This document shows, in pieces, positions 22,726 through 35,000 of a DNA stretch of 64,000 nucleotides. The position numbers and the translations under genes were made by a program. Source of the stretch: Rhodocollybia butyracea. Its lineage: Eukaryota > Basidiomycota > Agaricomycetes > Agaricales > Omphalotaceae. The notes below the pieces were generated by a model, which was not told the origin of the DNA, did no database searches, and saw only the letters and a program-made list of their open reading frames with translations. The first letter of the stretch is position 1. Each line of letters starts with the position of its first letter. The stretch lies in assembly GCA_015501585.1 (NCBI GenBank), contig JADNRY010000017.1, positions 62,001 through 126,000 on the forward strand. The letters run 5' to 3'.

Positions 22726-25489
22726 TCAGTACAAATAACGGAAGCCTTTTCTCCTTTGCATCGCTTGCTCAAAGGTAATACCTTCAAGACGAGCAGCTTC
22801 TTCAACGCGAGTGCGGTCTAGTCCATCCAGAGCTACATTTTCATTTTGATCAAGTTTTTTGTTATCCCAGATAATCCATTGTCGAAGGGCTGAGAAAAAA
22901 AGCACGTCAGACGAATCCATATTACAAGAAACCTGAACTCACTTATTGAAAGAATAGTGGAGACAACAAAAGCGACAAATGAAATGATTATGGACTGGTG
23001 ATAGTCTGGACCCCATTCAGCTTTCCATGTGTAGGATCCCATCCTAGAAGAGTGATATCAGATGAAATTTGACACTCAGAACTAAATAGTGTGTCCACAG
23101 ACACGTTGCCTAGGTTCCCAATGGCGTTCACAATACCTATGATAGCAGCTCGTTTACTGTGAGACTTTGTGATCAGGAACCAATATCGGTAAATTTATAT
23201 ATGACTCGACAACTGACGCAGGCGGACGAGGGAAGGTATTGGATGCCCATACGGGGGTTATTGAGGAGCCTAGATAGACGAAACACATTGAAGGCTTCTG
23301 ATAGATGTTTAAGTGTGCGCACCGAGGACTGCACAGGCCATTAGGAACAATGACACATATCGTGCTCCAATATTATGGGTGGAAAGAGTGATAATAAAAC
23401 CGACGCAGGCTCCCCACCACCACCCAGTCTGATGAAAGAATCTCTCGCCGGTCCGATCTAATACAAGCAATGCACAAATAGCAAAGAAGGAAGAAGGTAT
23501 ACACATACCAGCATGCCAGGCATTCAAGCAACACAAAATAGTTGCTAAGATCCACGGGGGTCTAAGTAAAATGTTATTCAGAAAATGGACAGGTCCACAA
23601 AAAATTATGCTTACGCGACGAGTAATAATGATACCGTAGTATTGAAGCCAAACGTAGAAGTCAATCTACGGTGATAAGAGATAGTAGATAGGGAATATAA
23701 GTAATAAAACGTGTACTATGTACTTACGTCGGGAAAAATATTATGAAGCTTAATCCGAGGAGTTGTGCAGTGTTCATAGTCGCGAAGACCCAAACTTTGG
23801 GTTCCTTTATGGCCATCCAGAGACCTTTGAAAGGACTGCCAATTCACCTCAGTCAGTGGAGCGGCCGTCAGAAGGACTACTCACGAATCCCCAACGGTGT
23901 CCTGATCAGCTTCGCCTACATCTTCTGCAAGGCGTGCTTGAGCCAGTCGACATTCTTGAGAAGACATCCATCGTGTGTTCGCAGGCTACCGAAGTTGAAC
24001 AGTATCTAAATCAATAATAAATTCCCTGTACTTACATAGTCTGGCAGCAGCCACCTTCACTGGGGTGTCAGAAATTTGGGGAAAAACTTCATTTACTAAC
24101 ATTGAGTTTAGGCCTACAAACATCGTTATTGCACCCTGTGTATTAGGTCAGTGAGATCAAACGATATCCAACTAAAACTTTCCCATGCCTCAATGAAGAA
24201 TAGCCTAGCAAGCTAGAATGAGCCCCGACCTTTCAGATATAAATCCAGTGGGAAACGTACCATCTCCAAGCATGGATACCCAGCGTACCTTCCATATTAG
24301 AGAGAATACCAGCGGCTATAAGCTAGAATAAGAGTAGTGAATACCACCAATACCTCTGGATCAAAGTTTCAAGGTCTACCGAACCGAAAGCGTTTGAGAC
24401 GAGCAGGCCACTAAAGAGTATAGCTGATCTGAAGCTGAGCTCCTAGATAAGATCTGAGTTCATTTAATCCTGTATTAGCAGCGGTAGATTCCGAGCCTTT
24501 TTGGTGTACCAGCGTGATAACAGGTAAATAGCTAAATCACGGCTTTAGGGGGATACTTATTGCAGCAGAACCAGTGTCCGAATAAGCTTACTGCCAGGGT
24601 AGAACGCGCTCTACCACCGATGAGTTGTGTACTATTCTGTTTGAAGGTTTGGGTGGCTACATACCTCCGGTATACCAATGCAGATGCGAGTAGCAAGAAT
24701 ACCACCGTATGATTGTGTGATCTAGAAGTAAAACGGTCAGCAAGGCTTACAAATTGGATCATCATAAAGCAAAACTCACTCCGGTCAGGGTGCTAAGGAG
24801 ACCCCAGGAAAGTACGCAAAAACCAATGTACCTCGAGGAGAGTAGAAGGAATTAGTGTGTGCCAGTTACGTCGCATAAAGTTGGGTAATTACAAAGAAGG
24901 TCTACAGAAATTATCATGACAAGCATCATGAACGATTGTACGGCATATGGAAAATAAACCACTGGCAGACCTGCTTAGCCAGTTCAACAACTGTGTAATA
25001 GTTGATTCATGTTTTCTTTTTGAGCTCAAGTGACGAGTGGGACGAACCATATTGGAGAGAATTTGAGCTGGAATGTAAGAGACATATAGAATAGACAGAA
25101 CAACATTATACTGCAGGTCTGGAAAAGGTGATAAGCATCAACAGCGGATTCCAGGTTCAAATCAAAACCAACACACCCGAAAGATGAAGATCTTGTTCCA
25201 GGCCTTCCAACCTCGCTGTCGTAACTGCAAGTCGCTGGAGAAATGTACTAGATTCCAATGTACTTCATGTAGCAGAAATTTTACCCACGTCAATGTAGTT
25301 CAAGATATATATCAGAACAATGGTAGGCAAAACTCTCGTGTCGAGCTTGCGGACTAGGTTCCGCTCTGCGAGGATGCGTTCTGGAGTGCCCTCTACTGGA
25401 ATGTGATTGTCTCCAGCTACGCCCGTTGCCTTTTCTGACCCCATGGTATTTTTCACCTTGAAGCCCATGCTTTGGGGCGCGAAAGCCAT
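22726..25489 (-). CDS. MFS transporter, allantoate permease / ACS family (Dal5-like)
   Basis: A 12-helix major facilitator of the anion:cation symporter family, which includes allantoate, pantothenate and nicotinate permeases. The substrate here is not predictable. The start MAFAPQSMGFKVKN (25489) leads to RNLVRKLDTRVLPTIVLIYILNYID, then LAVTTARLEGLEQDLHLS, LQYNVVLSILYVSYIPAQILSNM, IGFCVLSWGLLSTLTG, FRSAILFSGLLVSNAFG, LIAAGILSNMEGTLGIHAWRW, IEGAITMFVGLNSM, EADQDTVGDS, PFKGLWMAIKEPKVWVFATM, KRAAIIGIVNAIGNLGN, GSYTWKAEWGPDYHQS and the family-typical end EGITFEQAMQRRKGFRYLY. Many short introns. Two introns appear to use GC donors (near 24500 and 24193). The join before MGSYTW (near 23045-23100) is out of phase by one base in my reading. 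The gene is probably intact or only slightly damaged. Confidence 0.78.
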
Positions 25490-25762
25490 CTTGAGTCTGG
25501 AGGAAGAATCGAGGAAAAGCAGGGAATGCTTACATAGTACTGGACTACTTAATATCTCAAATCCATTACACCATGCCATTGCTCGCTTCATATCGTTCCA
25601 TCTGCCAGATCCACTTTCATGAATAGGGTGGCTCTCTTCGCCACCTCGTGCTGGACCCAATTCACTCCGGCCCATATCAACCCCTTCTTTACGAAGGTCT
25701 TATTGAGTGTTAACTCTTCTGATGTTTAATGTCCACCACCCAATCCCCGGAAAATCTAGTAC

Positions 25763-25960
25763 TCATGTCCAGGCAAAACAATTTTGAACGCCACTCGAAC
25801 CCATGGCTTTGTAAGTATAGAGGAGTTTCCTGACCAAGAGGCACCCGACTTTGTCGTCGTAACTGTAGAAAAACGGTGGTAGGTTCGGAGAATGGAGGTA
25901 GTCTCGCTCGCAGACCTTTAAGGCGATATGACAACTGTCTTTCAAACAGTGCATGATGGT
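25763..25960 (-). pseudogene. SRPK-like kinase fragment
   Basis: A minus-strand frame reads IALKVCERDY...GCLLVRKLLYTYKAMGSSGVQNCF. This aligns with IALKVCERET...AHLVRKLLDTFKIIGSNGVHHCF in the kinase at 43634-44854. It covers the VAIK lysine strand to the hinge and stops there. No N-terminal glycine loop, HRD, DFG or C-lobe was found nearby, so it is a relic of a related kinase. Confidence 0.7.
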
Positions 25961-26400
25961 AAAGGGCGACTCCATTGAAGTTGGACATGTACAAAACAAG
26001 GAAATTTTACTAAGCGCTTGACGTCAGACCGGGGCCACTTGTTCCCAACACTCGCCCTCAGCCGACTTTGAGCAAGTTGTCGATGGCTCTAAAAAAACCT
26101 GATTTCGATTAGCTGACGGAAGATGTTTTACCTCTAAATATTCGCTGTTATGCAAGTTTTGGGTTTGATTTGGGCAATGTTTTTGGGGATTAATTTTTGT
26201 TCAGCTGAATCTAACTTTTTCGAACGAAATGCACTGGCAGCCCAATCAACATTCAGCAGTAGACCGCCACCACTTATCAGAGTGTAAGTATACCTCGACG
26301 AAAACCGTCCGCCGTTTAGCTTTCGATATTCTTGTGCTCTTGTGACTTTACTACGAGAAATTAACTTAAACATTACATATGTTCAAGACAGATAGGCTTG
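25961..26400. other. Short stretch with no recognised gene
   Basis: A minus-strand open frame of 79 codons (26134-26373) has no recognisable features. Nothing else was seen. Confidence 0.4.
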
Positions 26401-29400
26401 CTACTCAGGTTTCCAAGGTGAGATTGGAGGATCAGAGAGGATGGATATCTCAATGTATTCACCCTTACCATCGCCTTCCTCAATGTCAGCATCCTTGCCA
26501 TGACTTTCGGTAAACACCGGATGCTGAACTTGAAGTTCGGGATTCAACTCTTGGAGAAGATAATCAGCGCCACTATCAGTGAACTTGGCAGGCGAACCAT
26601 GGAATGTGCCCGTTTCCCATCCTAATACCGGTACCCTCTTGATCCCAATCAGGAAGTCGGGTAGATCATAAGACCTGACTGGCAGCTTCACAACATGATT
26701 GGCGGTAGGACGGGTATAGTCAGACCCCCTTGCAAAGCCTAGAATCGAATGAGTTGAATTGCACACTCACAGAATTTAGCTTACCACCGGCTTCACTACG
26801 AGCTAGTACGTAGATTGGTTTGGTATTGAAAACAACATAGACTGGCCTAGTATAACGTGGCGTAGCCAGAGTTTAACTAATGAGCGGAAATAACAGTAAT
26901 CCACTCACCAGAAGCCTCTCTGGCCAATCAGCCAGAAATGGATAGTATCATCTGCTTTGTTGGGGTCTCGGATTGGCACGAACCCAACTTTTTGTCTTTC
27001 TCCTTTCTCACCCTTGTCTTGCTGGTATACAGTGTGAACAATATTTGACGGTAGGCTGTCAACGTGAACCTGTACAAAGGGCACTACAGCGCGTCAGCTC
27101 TGGATAGGCAAACTAACTTCATTTGAAAGATGGAACTTACAAGAAACTGGCTCTATGGATAGATTATGTAAATTATTTTCCATATCAACAATGGGATATA
27201 TATTCAAATATTTACCTTCACAGAAAAATCCAACTGCGCTTGTTCGGGAGAGAAAATCTTCGAGAAGATCCAGAAAACCCATGTGGTCAAGGACTGATTG
27301 GTACCGCTGGGTAATGTCCTCAGCCAATAAAAAAAGGGGTGGAGGATTGATGAACAGCGCAACTTCGGAAGACGATGAACTTGAGCTTGTGGCTACTTCT
27401 GAGTCAAAGATTCTGTCTTTCCAGGACTGTTGTAAGCCCATATCTGCTTCCGAAATGGCAATTATTTTCTGTTATGCAGAATTGTCAGGATAGTTCAAGA
27501 TATGATGACAAAAGACTCACCCTCCATTCCACTGGAATTTGGATCAGGACTAAATTTTCATTTACAAACAGTGCAGCCATTCCAGAAGAAGCATGAAATG
27601 CACTGGGTACTGATCCTGAAATGTTAAAAGTGACAAGCAATGCTGAGAGTGATATGAAGGTATAAAACACAATGCATCGTTCAACTGTTTGTGTATAAGC
27701 CAGCCTGTTCCATGCTCAAAAACTACTGTTTGATCATGGCTTGAAGTAAAAGCATGTGCAGTTCCATTTTCAGCAACTTTGCCTGCCTGAATATCCCATG
27801 TTTCTACCTTTGAAGCGATGTCAGAGGGAGAAGAGGATGACTCATGGGATGTGATTTTCAACAATGTGCTGTCCTCTGAAAATTCAATAACCTTCTCCGA
27901 GTCTTTTCTATCTCGAAGTTTATGTCCATTGATATTGATATCTGTACGGTGAAAAATACGGGGACAAGGTTCGCTATGAAGTGAAGGTTTGCCAGCGAAA
28001 GGCTCCAGTGAGAACACTGATACTTCAACAGTTCCATTTTTGTGATTTACGGAGACCACAGCAATGAGCTTGTTGTCTGAAGAAATCTCCACTGCACCAA
28101 TCGGTAAGGGGTGAAAAAATGGCCCCAGGAAAACAGTGCCAAGGCGTGTATCCCATACACATAGTTTTTTCTTTGACGCAAGGCAACAAGAGTACCATCA
28201 GGCGAGAACACAAGTAATCCCTTGAGATCGAATCGTTCCAATTCCATGATCACAAAGTCCTCATTTGATGGGTCAGATTTATTAGTCTTGATACTCTCGG
28301 GGGGGCTGGTGTCAGTGGGTTTCTCGGGGCGTCCTTCCAGATGGTCAGACTTAAACGTGTAGTCCTTGGGCCATTCGGTGGGAAGGCCTGCATGAATTGC
28401 AGGGAGTTTGACTCCTTGGGGATCCAACTTTTTTCGATAGATGTTGGCGATCAGAGACCCAGATGGTGCCCAGGGAAGAGCAGACAAGTATAAATGGTAC
28501 ACGTCAGTTTGAATCGGGACACGGAATGTTTCAAGAAAGCGGCAACTATCCACTGCGAGATTTTGAAGTTCAAGCTCCCTAGTCTACGAGAAAATTCAGA
28601 GAAGAAAAAAGGGTAAAATGCAAACAATCACATACCTTTGTCCAAGACACAAGTAATCTCAATGCATGAACGCCTTTCGACACACTCTCAACCCGGCTAA
28701 GCATTTCCAGCCAAACCAAGAAGGAGCTGGTGAGAAAGCTTTTGATCAGCTCCGCAATTTGCGAGGTCTCGGAATCATTGAAAATAGCAAGAACAAGGTG
28801 ATCGGCCCATGATATGGAGCTGTACTGCATGTGTGGAAGGATAGCTTCATGATACAAATGTGCAAATGATGTTTCAAAATCCACGTTCAACTCAGCTGAG
28901 CATTCTATGAGGACTTTGAGACATCCGCGAGCTAGGGACAAGTGGAGATATTGATTTGCAACCCACAGCTGTTGACTTCGTTCTTCTTCAATAAGATAAT
29001 CTGCCAAGGAAGCGTGTACAAGGCGGACATGACCTGATTCGTCATAGTACAGTAGCGGTTGCAGGATGTTAAGTGTTGCTTTAACAACAGTGAGACTGCG
29101 ACCAATAAGACGAGCAATATCATCAGGGGAGAGCGGAGACAAGCTGCAGATAATGCAGCCCATCGCAGATCGATAATCCTCCACCCAAGCCGTCTTACCC
29201 CGCATCTTAGAAAATTCTGATCCTAGCGTGTATGCATAAAGGTCATCAATCCCGACAGTAACTCCCGTCTGCGAAAGCAAACGGGAGAGTTCTTCGCGAC
29301 AACTAGGCTGTTCGATGAAGTTGCAAGCAATGACTGCCCAGATGAAGAGTCCTTCAGCCCTCTCCGTAAGATTGGAGACCTCAAGCTCGGATGGCCAACT

Positions 29401-31348
29401 TGCCTCCTCCTGTTGCTGATCTCGGATATCCCGCAGTCGGTCTTCGAGATAGAGATGAATATCATGATCTGCAGCAGGATCATGAAGATGTCGATCTAGA
29501 TCGAGAAGTAAAGGGAGAGACTGCAGCTTTCTTTGCAGATCTCGCGATTTTCGACTTACAAGTACAACCGCGACTTGTTCAGGGAAGGTGGCGGTTTCCT
29601 CTATAAGAGCATCGATGAGCAAATGACGAGATACCTCATCACTTTCGTCGAGAGCGTCAATCAAAATAACGATAGGTGGGGGTTTCGGTAGGGTCGAGAG
29701 GTGATTAAGGGGTCTCAGAAGGAGAGATTCCAACTGTGCGGCGGGATGAGAAGGCAATGCTTTACGGCCCGCCAAAATCTCCCTCAACTCTGGATCAAGG
29801 CTCTTGCGAAATTCGGGAAACCTTGTTGCAAGATACCAGGCAAGTGTTGGGATAACTCGTCGAGGATCCCTTCGATCTACCTACTCGATGAGAGTCAGGA
29901 GCGTATCTTTCCATAGACTCTCAACTTCACCTGGTCACGTTTGCAGAAAAACGTCGCCACAGTAATGCCTTGCGCACGAAGTGCTATCACTAAACTTGTC
30001 GCAAGTGTTGACTTTCCGCTTCCCGCGACCCCAGTGAGCCAGAATTTCTGTTTAGCAGTAGATTGAAGTGCCTTTTGAATATCCTCAGTCGCGTTTGCAA
30101 GAGTTGTTTCGCGTGTCCCAGGTAGACAATGCTTGTATTCTTCCGGGAATCCATCCGGGTCACACAGCGCAGCTTGTACAGGCAGGAGTGTGTCGTTTAC
30201 TAAAGTATGTGGAGTAAGTTGCACAATTGACCGAAGGTTTTACTGTTACTTACGATTGACCGGCAAATTGCCAGACTTCTTGGTTTCATCGAGGAGGGTG
30301 CCTTCAAAGAAGAAAAGAATTAGGCAGATTCAGAGAATGCCAAGTGAATCAAGGTCACCAATTTGCTGAAATGAAACAAGTATGAGACTTTTATGCAGAG
30401 ACTTTTATGCACACTGTACCCGAAGTAACTCACAAAACGTATTTTCTCGACATTGATGTCTGTGTTGAGAGCGGTGTCAATCTGCGAGATACAGTAAGGG
30501 GTGTTATTCGTTCGCGAGAACGAAAATGCAAACTTACACCAAACAAATTCGTCATGGCAGTGAGCGTCCGCAGCATTTTTACGATCTCTTGCGTGTCGTC
30601 TCCTGCTTCCAGTGTTCGCTTGAATACTCCACGGCGAATCTTTTCCTGTATGGCCCCGTTCTGAAGATTTATTGCTCTATTATCACCGTTCATCATGATT
30701 TTCAGGATCATAAGTGATCTGACTTACCCGATAAACTGTTCGAGTCGAGTGCGGACAGAAGAGGGTAGTTCTGCTTCTGTATTGTGATAGTGGCCGAGGA
30801 CATTGTTCAACGCTGCAATCATCGCTGCCAATTCTCCAAAATCTGTCTGCACATCATTCACTTTCTGAGGAACAGGCAACATCCGAATGAGGAACAATGG
30901 TGTCAATGAACGTAGAACGCACTTCGATGTATTCTATAACGAACAAAACACCAGTTACAGCTCCCTTTAGCGGTGGAAACCCATCTGACAGCTCTTTTGT
31001 GATGTTCAGCGTCTGTCTCATCATTTCCCAGCCAGCGTTGCCCAACATTGTGAGCTTTTGAACTGGCCCGGGTTGAGATTGTTGCGGAGCAGTCAAGGAC
31101 GGAGGGAGCAGCTGCTGATAAACATCTCGGGGGATGGTATTGATGTTATCTGTGGCGGATAGCGCAGATGGGGGGTCCGATGTAGTAGTTGAGACAGCGA
31201 TTGGAGATGCCACTTGATCTGAGGCTTTAGTGGGAATCTCCTCGCTGCGACTTCTGGAAGATCGGTGAAAGAACGATTTAAAGACCTTCGAGTATCGAGA
31301 TTTAGCCTTTGGTCTCGCACTCTCTGGGATTGTCGATCCAGCAGGCAT
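26401..31348 (-). CDS. NACHT STAND protein (fungal NLR-like) with N-terminal helical domain and C-terminal propeller-like region
   Basis: A large intron-rich gene of roughly 1,350 codons. The N-terminus is basic and disordered (ARPKAKSRYSKVFKSFFHRSSRSR). A helical region follows: ELSDGFPPLKGAVTGVLFVIEYIEKVNDVQTDFGELAAMIAALNNVLGHYH and KMLRTLTAMTNLFG. This resembles the MLKL/HeLo-like four-helix domains that fungal NLRs carry as effector or adaptor. Next is the NACHT module: Walker A GVAGSGKST, VATFFCKRDQVDRRDPRRVIPTLAWYLA, and Walker B VILIDALDE followed by SRHLLIDALIEE and a sensor-like VVLVSRKSRD. A winged-helix-like section continues to about 28580. The C-terminal part has WD40-like blades (FSPDGTLVA, LCVWDTRLG, ISSDNKLIAVVSV) and an unrecognised end (...SDPPISPWKPE). 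One frame break lies at a T6 run, 28165-28170. Fungal NLRs are linked to allorecognition and cell death; the trigger here is unknown. Confidence 0.82.
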
Positions 31349-31638
31349 TTTGTGAGCGTTTAAACTAAGGATGAATTCTATTTAGCTTGTGACTGCCACT
31401 GACCTATGACCTATGACAAGCCTCACATGCCAAGAATGCAGATGTGATTGAATGTAGGAAGTTTGGAAGAAGTGACGAGGAAACAAAGGAATGAGAAAGG
31501 GTACAGCTAGAACGAAACGAAGAGAGAACAAAGCGAGTACCCAAGGCGAGTTACACAAGCTTTGAGCCGAGCAAATTCAGAAATTCATTTACAAGCAGCG
31601 AAAATTGAAATTCAAGTCTAGCGAAAGCAAGTAGATCG

Positions 31639-32092
31639 TTAGCGCGAAACATTCGAGTTGATGGAATCCTTTTTTTCAAGCCAAACACTAGTAGAATTGA
31701 ACGCGTTAATAAAAGTCGCGTCACTATAATCGTAGTCGTGGCTCAAGCGCTCAACAACACATCGATCAGATTTAGACGCCGAAAACCTAGACTTCCACCT
31801 CAACCTTTTCTGAAATCCCAAGAACGCGTTCCCTGTGAACATGATCATACCTGAACCTTAACTCTCCTAAGCATCGTACTAATATTGAGAGTTCTTCGAC
31901 GTGAGGTGTGTCACTCTCACCCAGCTTATTCGGAAGAGGCTGACAAAGGTATTCGTTTCGTTTCAGCAGGTTGCTGAACGGTGCCGGTGAACCGTCATTT
32001 GAAGACAAAGTTGATTGTGAGTTCTCGTGTCGTTTAGTGGACGAGGTGATATCACGGATATGGCTTTTCCTGATCTTCCTGGGTGGGAGCAT
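31639..32092 (-). CDS. Small hypothetical ORF (doubtful)
   Basis: Two minus-strand frames can be joined by a small GT...AG intron (about 31808-31849). They would give a protein of about 140 residues, containing VEELSILVRCLGELRFR and RWKSRFSASKSDRCVVERL. No family was recognised. Its first 33 bases would overlap the start of the SET gene on the other strand, which argues against it. A later start or a chance frame is equally possible. Confidence 0.22.
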
Positions 32093-35000
32093 CTATCTGG
32101 TATGCCCTTGCAAAAATACTTTGTGGTTCCCATACTTAGTATAATGACTACTATCTCCTCATAAGAACCAAGCCAGTCAACGAATGCGAGTGAAGACGAG
32201 CACTACCAGGACCAGATTGCGTCTTCTTCTCCTTCGTCCCTTACTAAGGCAAAGTCGGAGAAGGCGAAGGTGAAAAACCTAGAAAGCCAAAGCCGGTCGA
32301 ACCCGAGTAATACTCAGCCTCAACGCCAGAGCCAGGCTAATACCACACCCAATGTTCCAGGGCCCTCCCAACCCAGTAGTACCAAGAATCGGATCCAGAA
32401 TCCAACTAAAGCTAAATCAAGTATGCATGGGCAAGTTCGGCCTAATGCCACTCAGGCTCAGAACTCTACACAGACCCAGGTTCCTTTTCTGAACCTAAAC
32501 AAAAAACGCGCTCTACCTCCAGGTCTTCCTACTGGTTCCGAAGCAGCCCCTAGTGGAAGATTACCTACGAAGAAGCCACGTTTGGATTCTTTCCAGTCTG
32601 TTATTCAGACGACGCAGAGAAATGGACAGGGACAGAGAAAAACACAGTCCACATCGACTTTGAACCCTGCATCGACCTCGGCTTCGACTCTTTACGGCCC
32701 ACCATCCACCATACACATGTCTCCACCTGTATCACGCATCAAACAAATCACACCAAGATCGCCATTGTCTTCGAATGCCGCGCGCAAAACCACGGGAACT
32801 AGACCGCCAAAATCGATTCAGGAACCGAGCCAACCAGAGGTCATACGTAGGACAGCAAGGAAAACTACTGTTCTAAAACCTCGTAAACGGCTTCCCGCGT
32901 TGGCTCCCAAATTTTCGAATGCAGATGAAGATGACGATGAAGATGATGACGATTCCGATGGGATTGAGTATACAGGTGCTTCGGATTTAGCGTCTGTGAT
33001 AAACAAAGTCAATCGCAGTGATGGAAGTGAGAGTGCTAGGAGTGCTGGCGCGCCATCAGCGTCTGCTGCAACGAGGAACATTAGGAGGTCAAACAGGGAT
33101 AGGCAGAAGGGGAGGGATCGGTCAAAGTCTACGTCGAGGTCGAGGTCGCGGGGTCGCAGTCAGAGTCAGAGTCGTAATCAAGGGAAGCTTAGGTCAGCTA
33201 ATCAGGGGCAAGAAACTCAAAGAAAAGGAAAGGAAAAAGCAGCACTACTCGGAGGAAACGACAAAGGCACTGCCATCCTCATCGACTCAGACGACGAGAA
33301 TGACGAGGTCCGACCTCTCGCCGGAAAGATAGCTGGACCTGGACCTCCGCCAGCACAGTCCCGGATTCATCGCCATTCGTATCCGTCTACATCGTCTGCC
33401 CCGGTTCCTAGAGCAAACGCGAAAGCAAAGAAAGGAAATCCCGGGCGTGGAACCGCCAATCCAGAGGTTATCATTCTCTCTGACGATAGCGACGAGGTCC
33501 CACCACCCCACTCCCGTGCTTCACAAAGACCATCGTCACGTTCAGTATCTAATATCCATTCGGGGATGATAGCCAACTACAATGACCCTTTAGATATTGA
33601 AGAGAAAGAAAAAGATGGATATGATGTGGATATGGACTTGGACTTGGATACTGTGCAGAATATGGTTGTGCCGGACAAAGATGTAGGCAGGGAAGATCAG
33701 CGGACGGATGATCAGGTTTCTCCTTCGTCTCCTACGCCAATTTCTGCTCCCCCTCTCTCTCGCCCCCGTGCCTCGCTACCCAAATCCATAATGACAAAGG
33801 CCCCCAAAGGCCTCAATTTCTCAACTGCTTCAAGCTCTACGAGTTCACAGCGTACCCAATCACAATCACAATCGGTTCCTACTTCCGCTTCCACCAGACC
33901 CTCAATGCGAAATCGAACTTCAATACGAAACCGCCCTTTTACTAGTACTACCCAGCCCACGATCATCAGTTCTGATGAGGAGATGGTGGACGGTCCTCCT
34001 CCTGCTTTGCCAAAGTCTTCGTCTTTAATGCAAGCAGAAGCAAAGGCAGAGGTTACAAAGAGAGTGGTGATAATGATGGAAAACGACACAACGGCGACAG
34101 AGTTCGATATGGGATTAGGTACGGAGACAGAGAGGGATATTAAACCAAAGATCGAGACGATTAATGCCAAGGTTAAGCGTCTCACTAAGCGTCGAGAACA
34201 CGGGGGAGACGATTCCGATTCCGCATCCAATTCGACATCCGCGTCCAACTCTAGGAGGTCAGAATCAACGATGCCCGCTCTCCCAAAACGAACAAAACCC
34301 GCTTCGCAACAATCATCTGCACCCCAATCTAAATCCGGGAACCAGAACGAATGGTTACAATCTCTCACTGCCGCGTTTGATATGTCTGGAAAAGCAAATT
34401 ATTCGGACTCTGGTGAGGGTTCGAGACCGGCGAGAGTTGGTTCAGGGTTGAAACCATTGTCGAAACCTCCGTCAAAAGGTTCGTCTGCTACCGCTGGTCT
34501 TCCTCCCACTTCTCCTTCCCATCCTGCTACTTCGGGTTCTACTGCAGCTTCGTTCCCCGGACCCTCTCACCCACGTCCCCGTCCCCGTGCGCGTCTCTCT
34601 GATCTCAAGTCCCTCCTATCCCAGCCTCTCAAGGATGCCAAGGGCCCGAGTGTAAGACGCAAAAGCACGCCATTAGGAGGGAATAATCCATTGACGAAGA
34701 AGCCGGATTCGAAAAGTGGTAGTGCAGTAGGGGGTGGTGCAGGACCAGGCGTACATCGCGGCAGTATCTCAAGCTTGGCGACTTTGTTGTCTTCGGTGGG
34801 AAATCAGCCTAGGAAGTCTAGAGCGGAGAGAGACAAGGAGAAGAACGGGGATAAAAAGGAGAAAAAGGAGAAAGGCCAGGATGGGTCAGTAGAGATGAGT
34901 AAATTGAACCTCGCAGATCCAGTGCAGCCTGCGGAGTCGGCGGAGGAAGACAACATGTATGGTCTAGATCACCTGGTTGTGGAAGATGTTCGTGTGAAGC

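Noticed and set aside
26401..27480. A separate gene downstream of the NLR propeller
   Set aside because: The frame passes from VEWR over one intron into KIIAISEADMGLQQSW without a stop or start signal, so it was kept as the NLR C-terminus.
33712..34368. 218-codon minus-strand frame
   Set aside because: Antisense shadow of the low-complexity N-terminus of the SET protein; composition reflects Ser/Pro codons read backwards.
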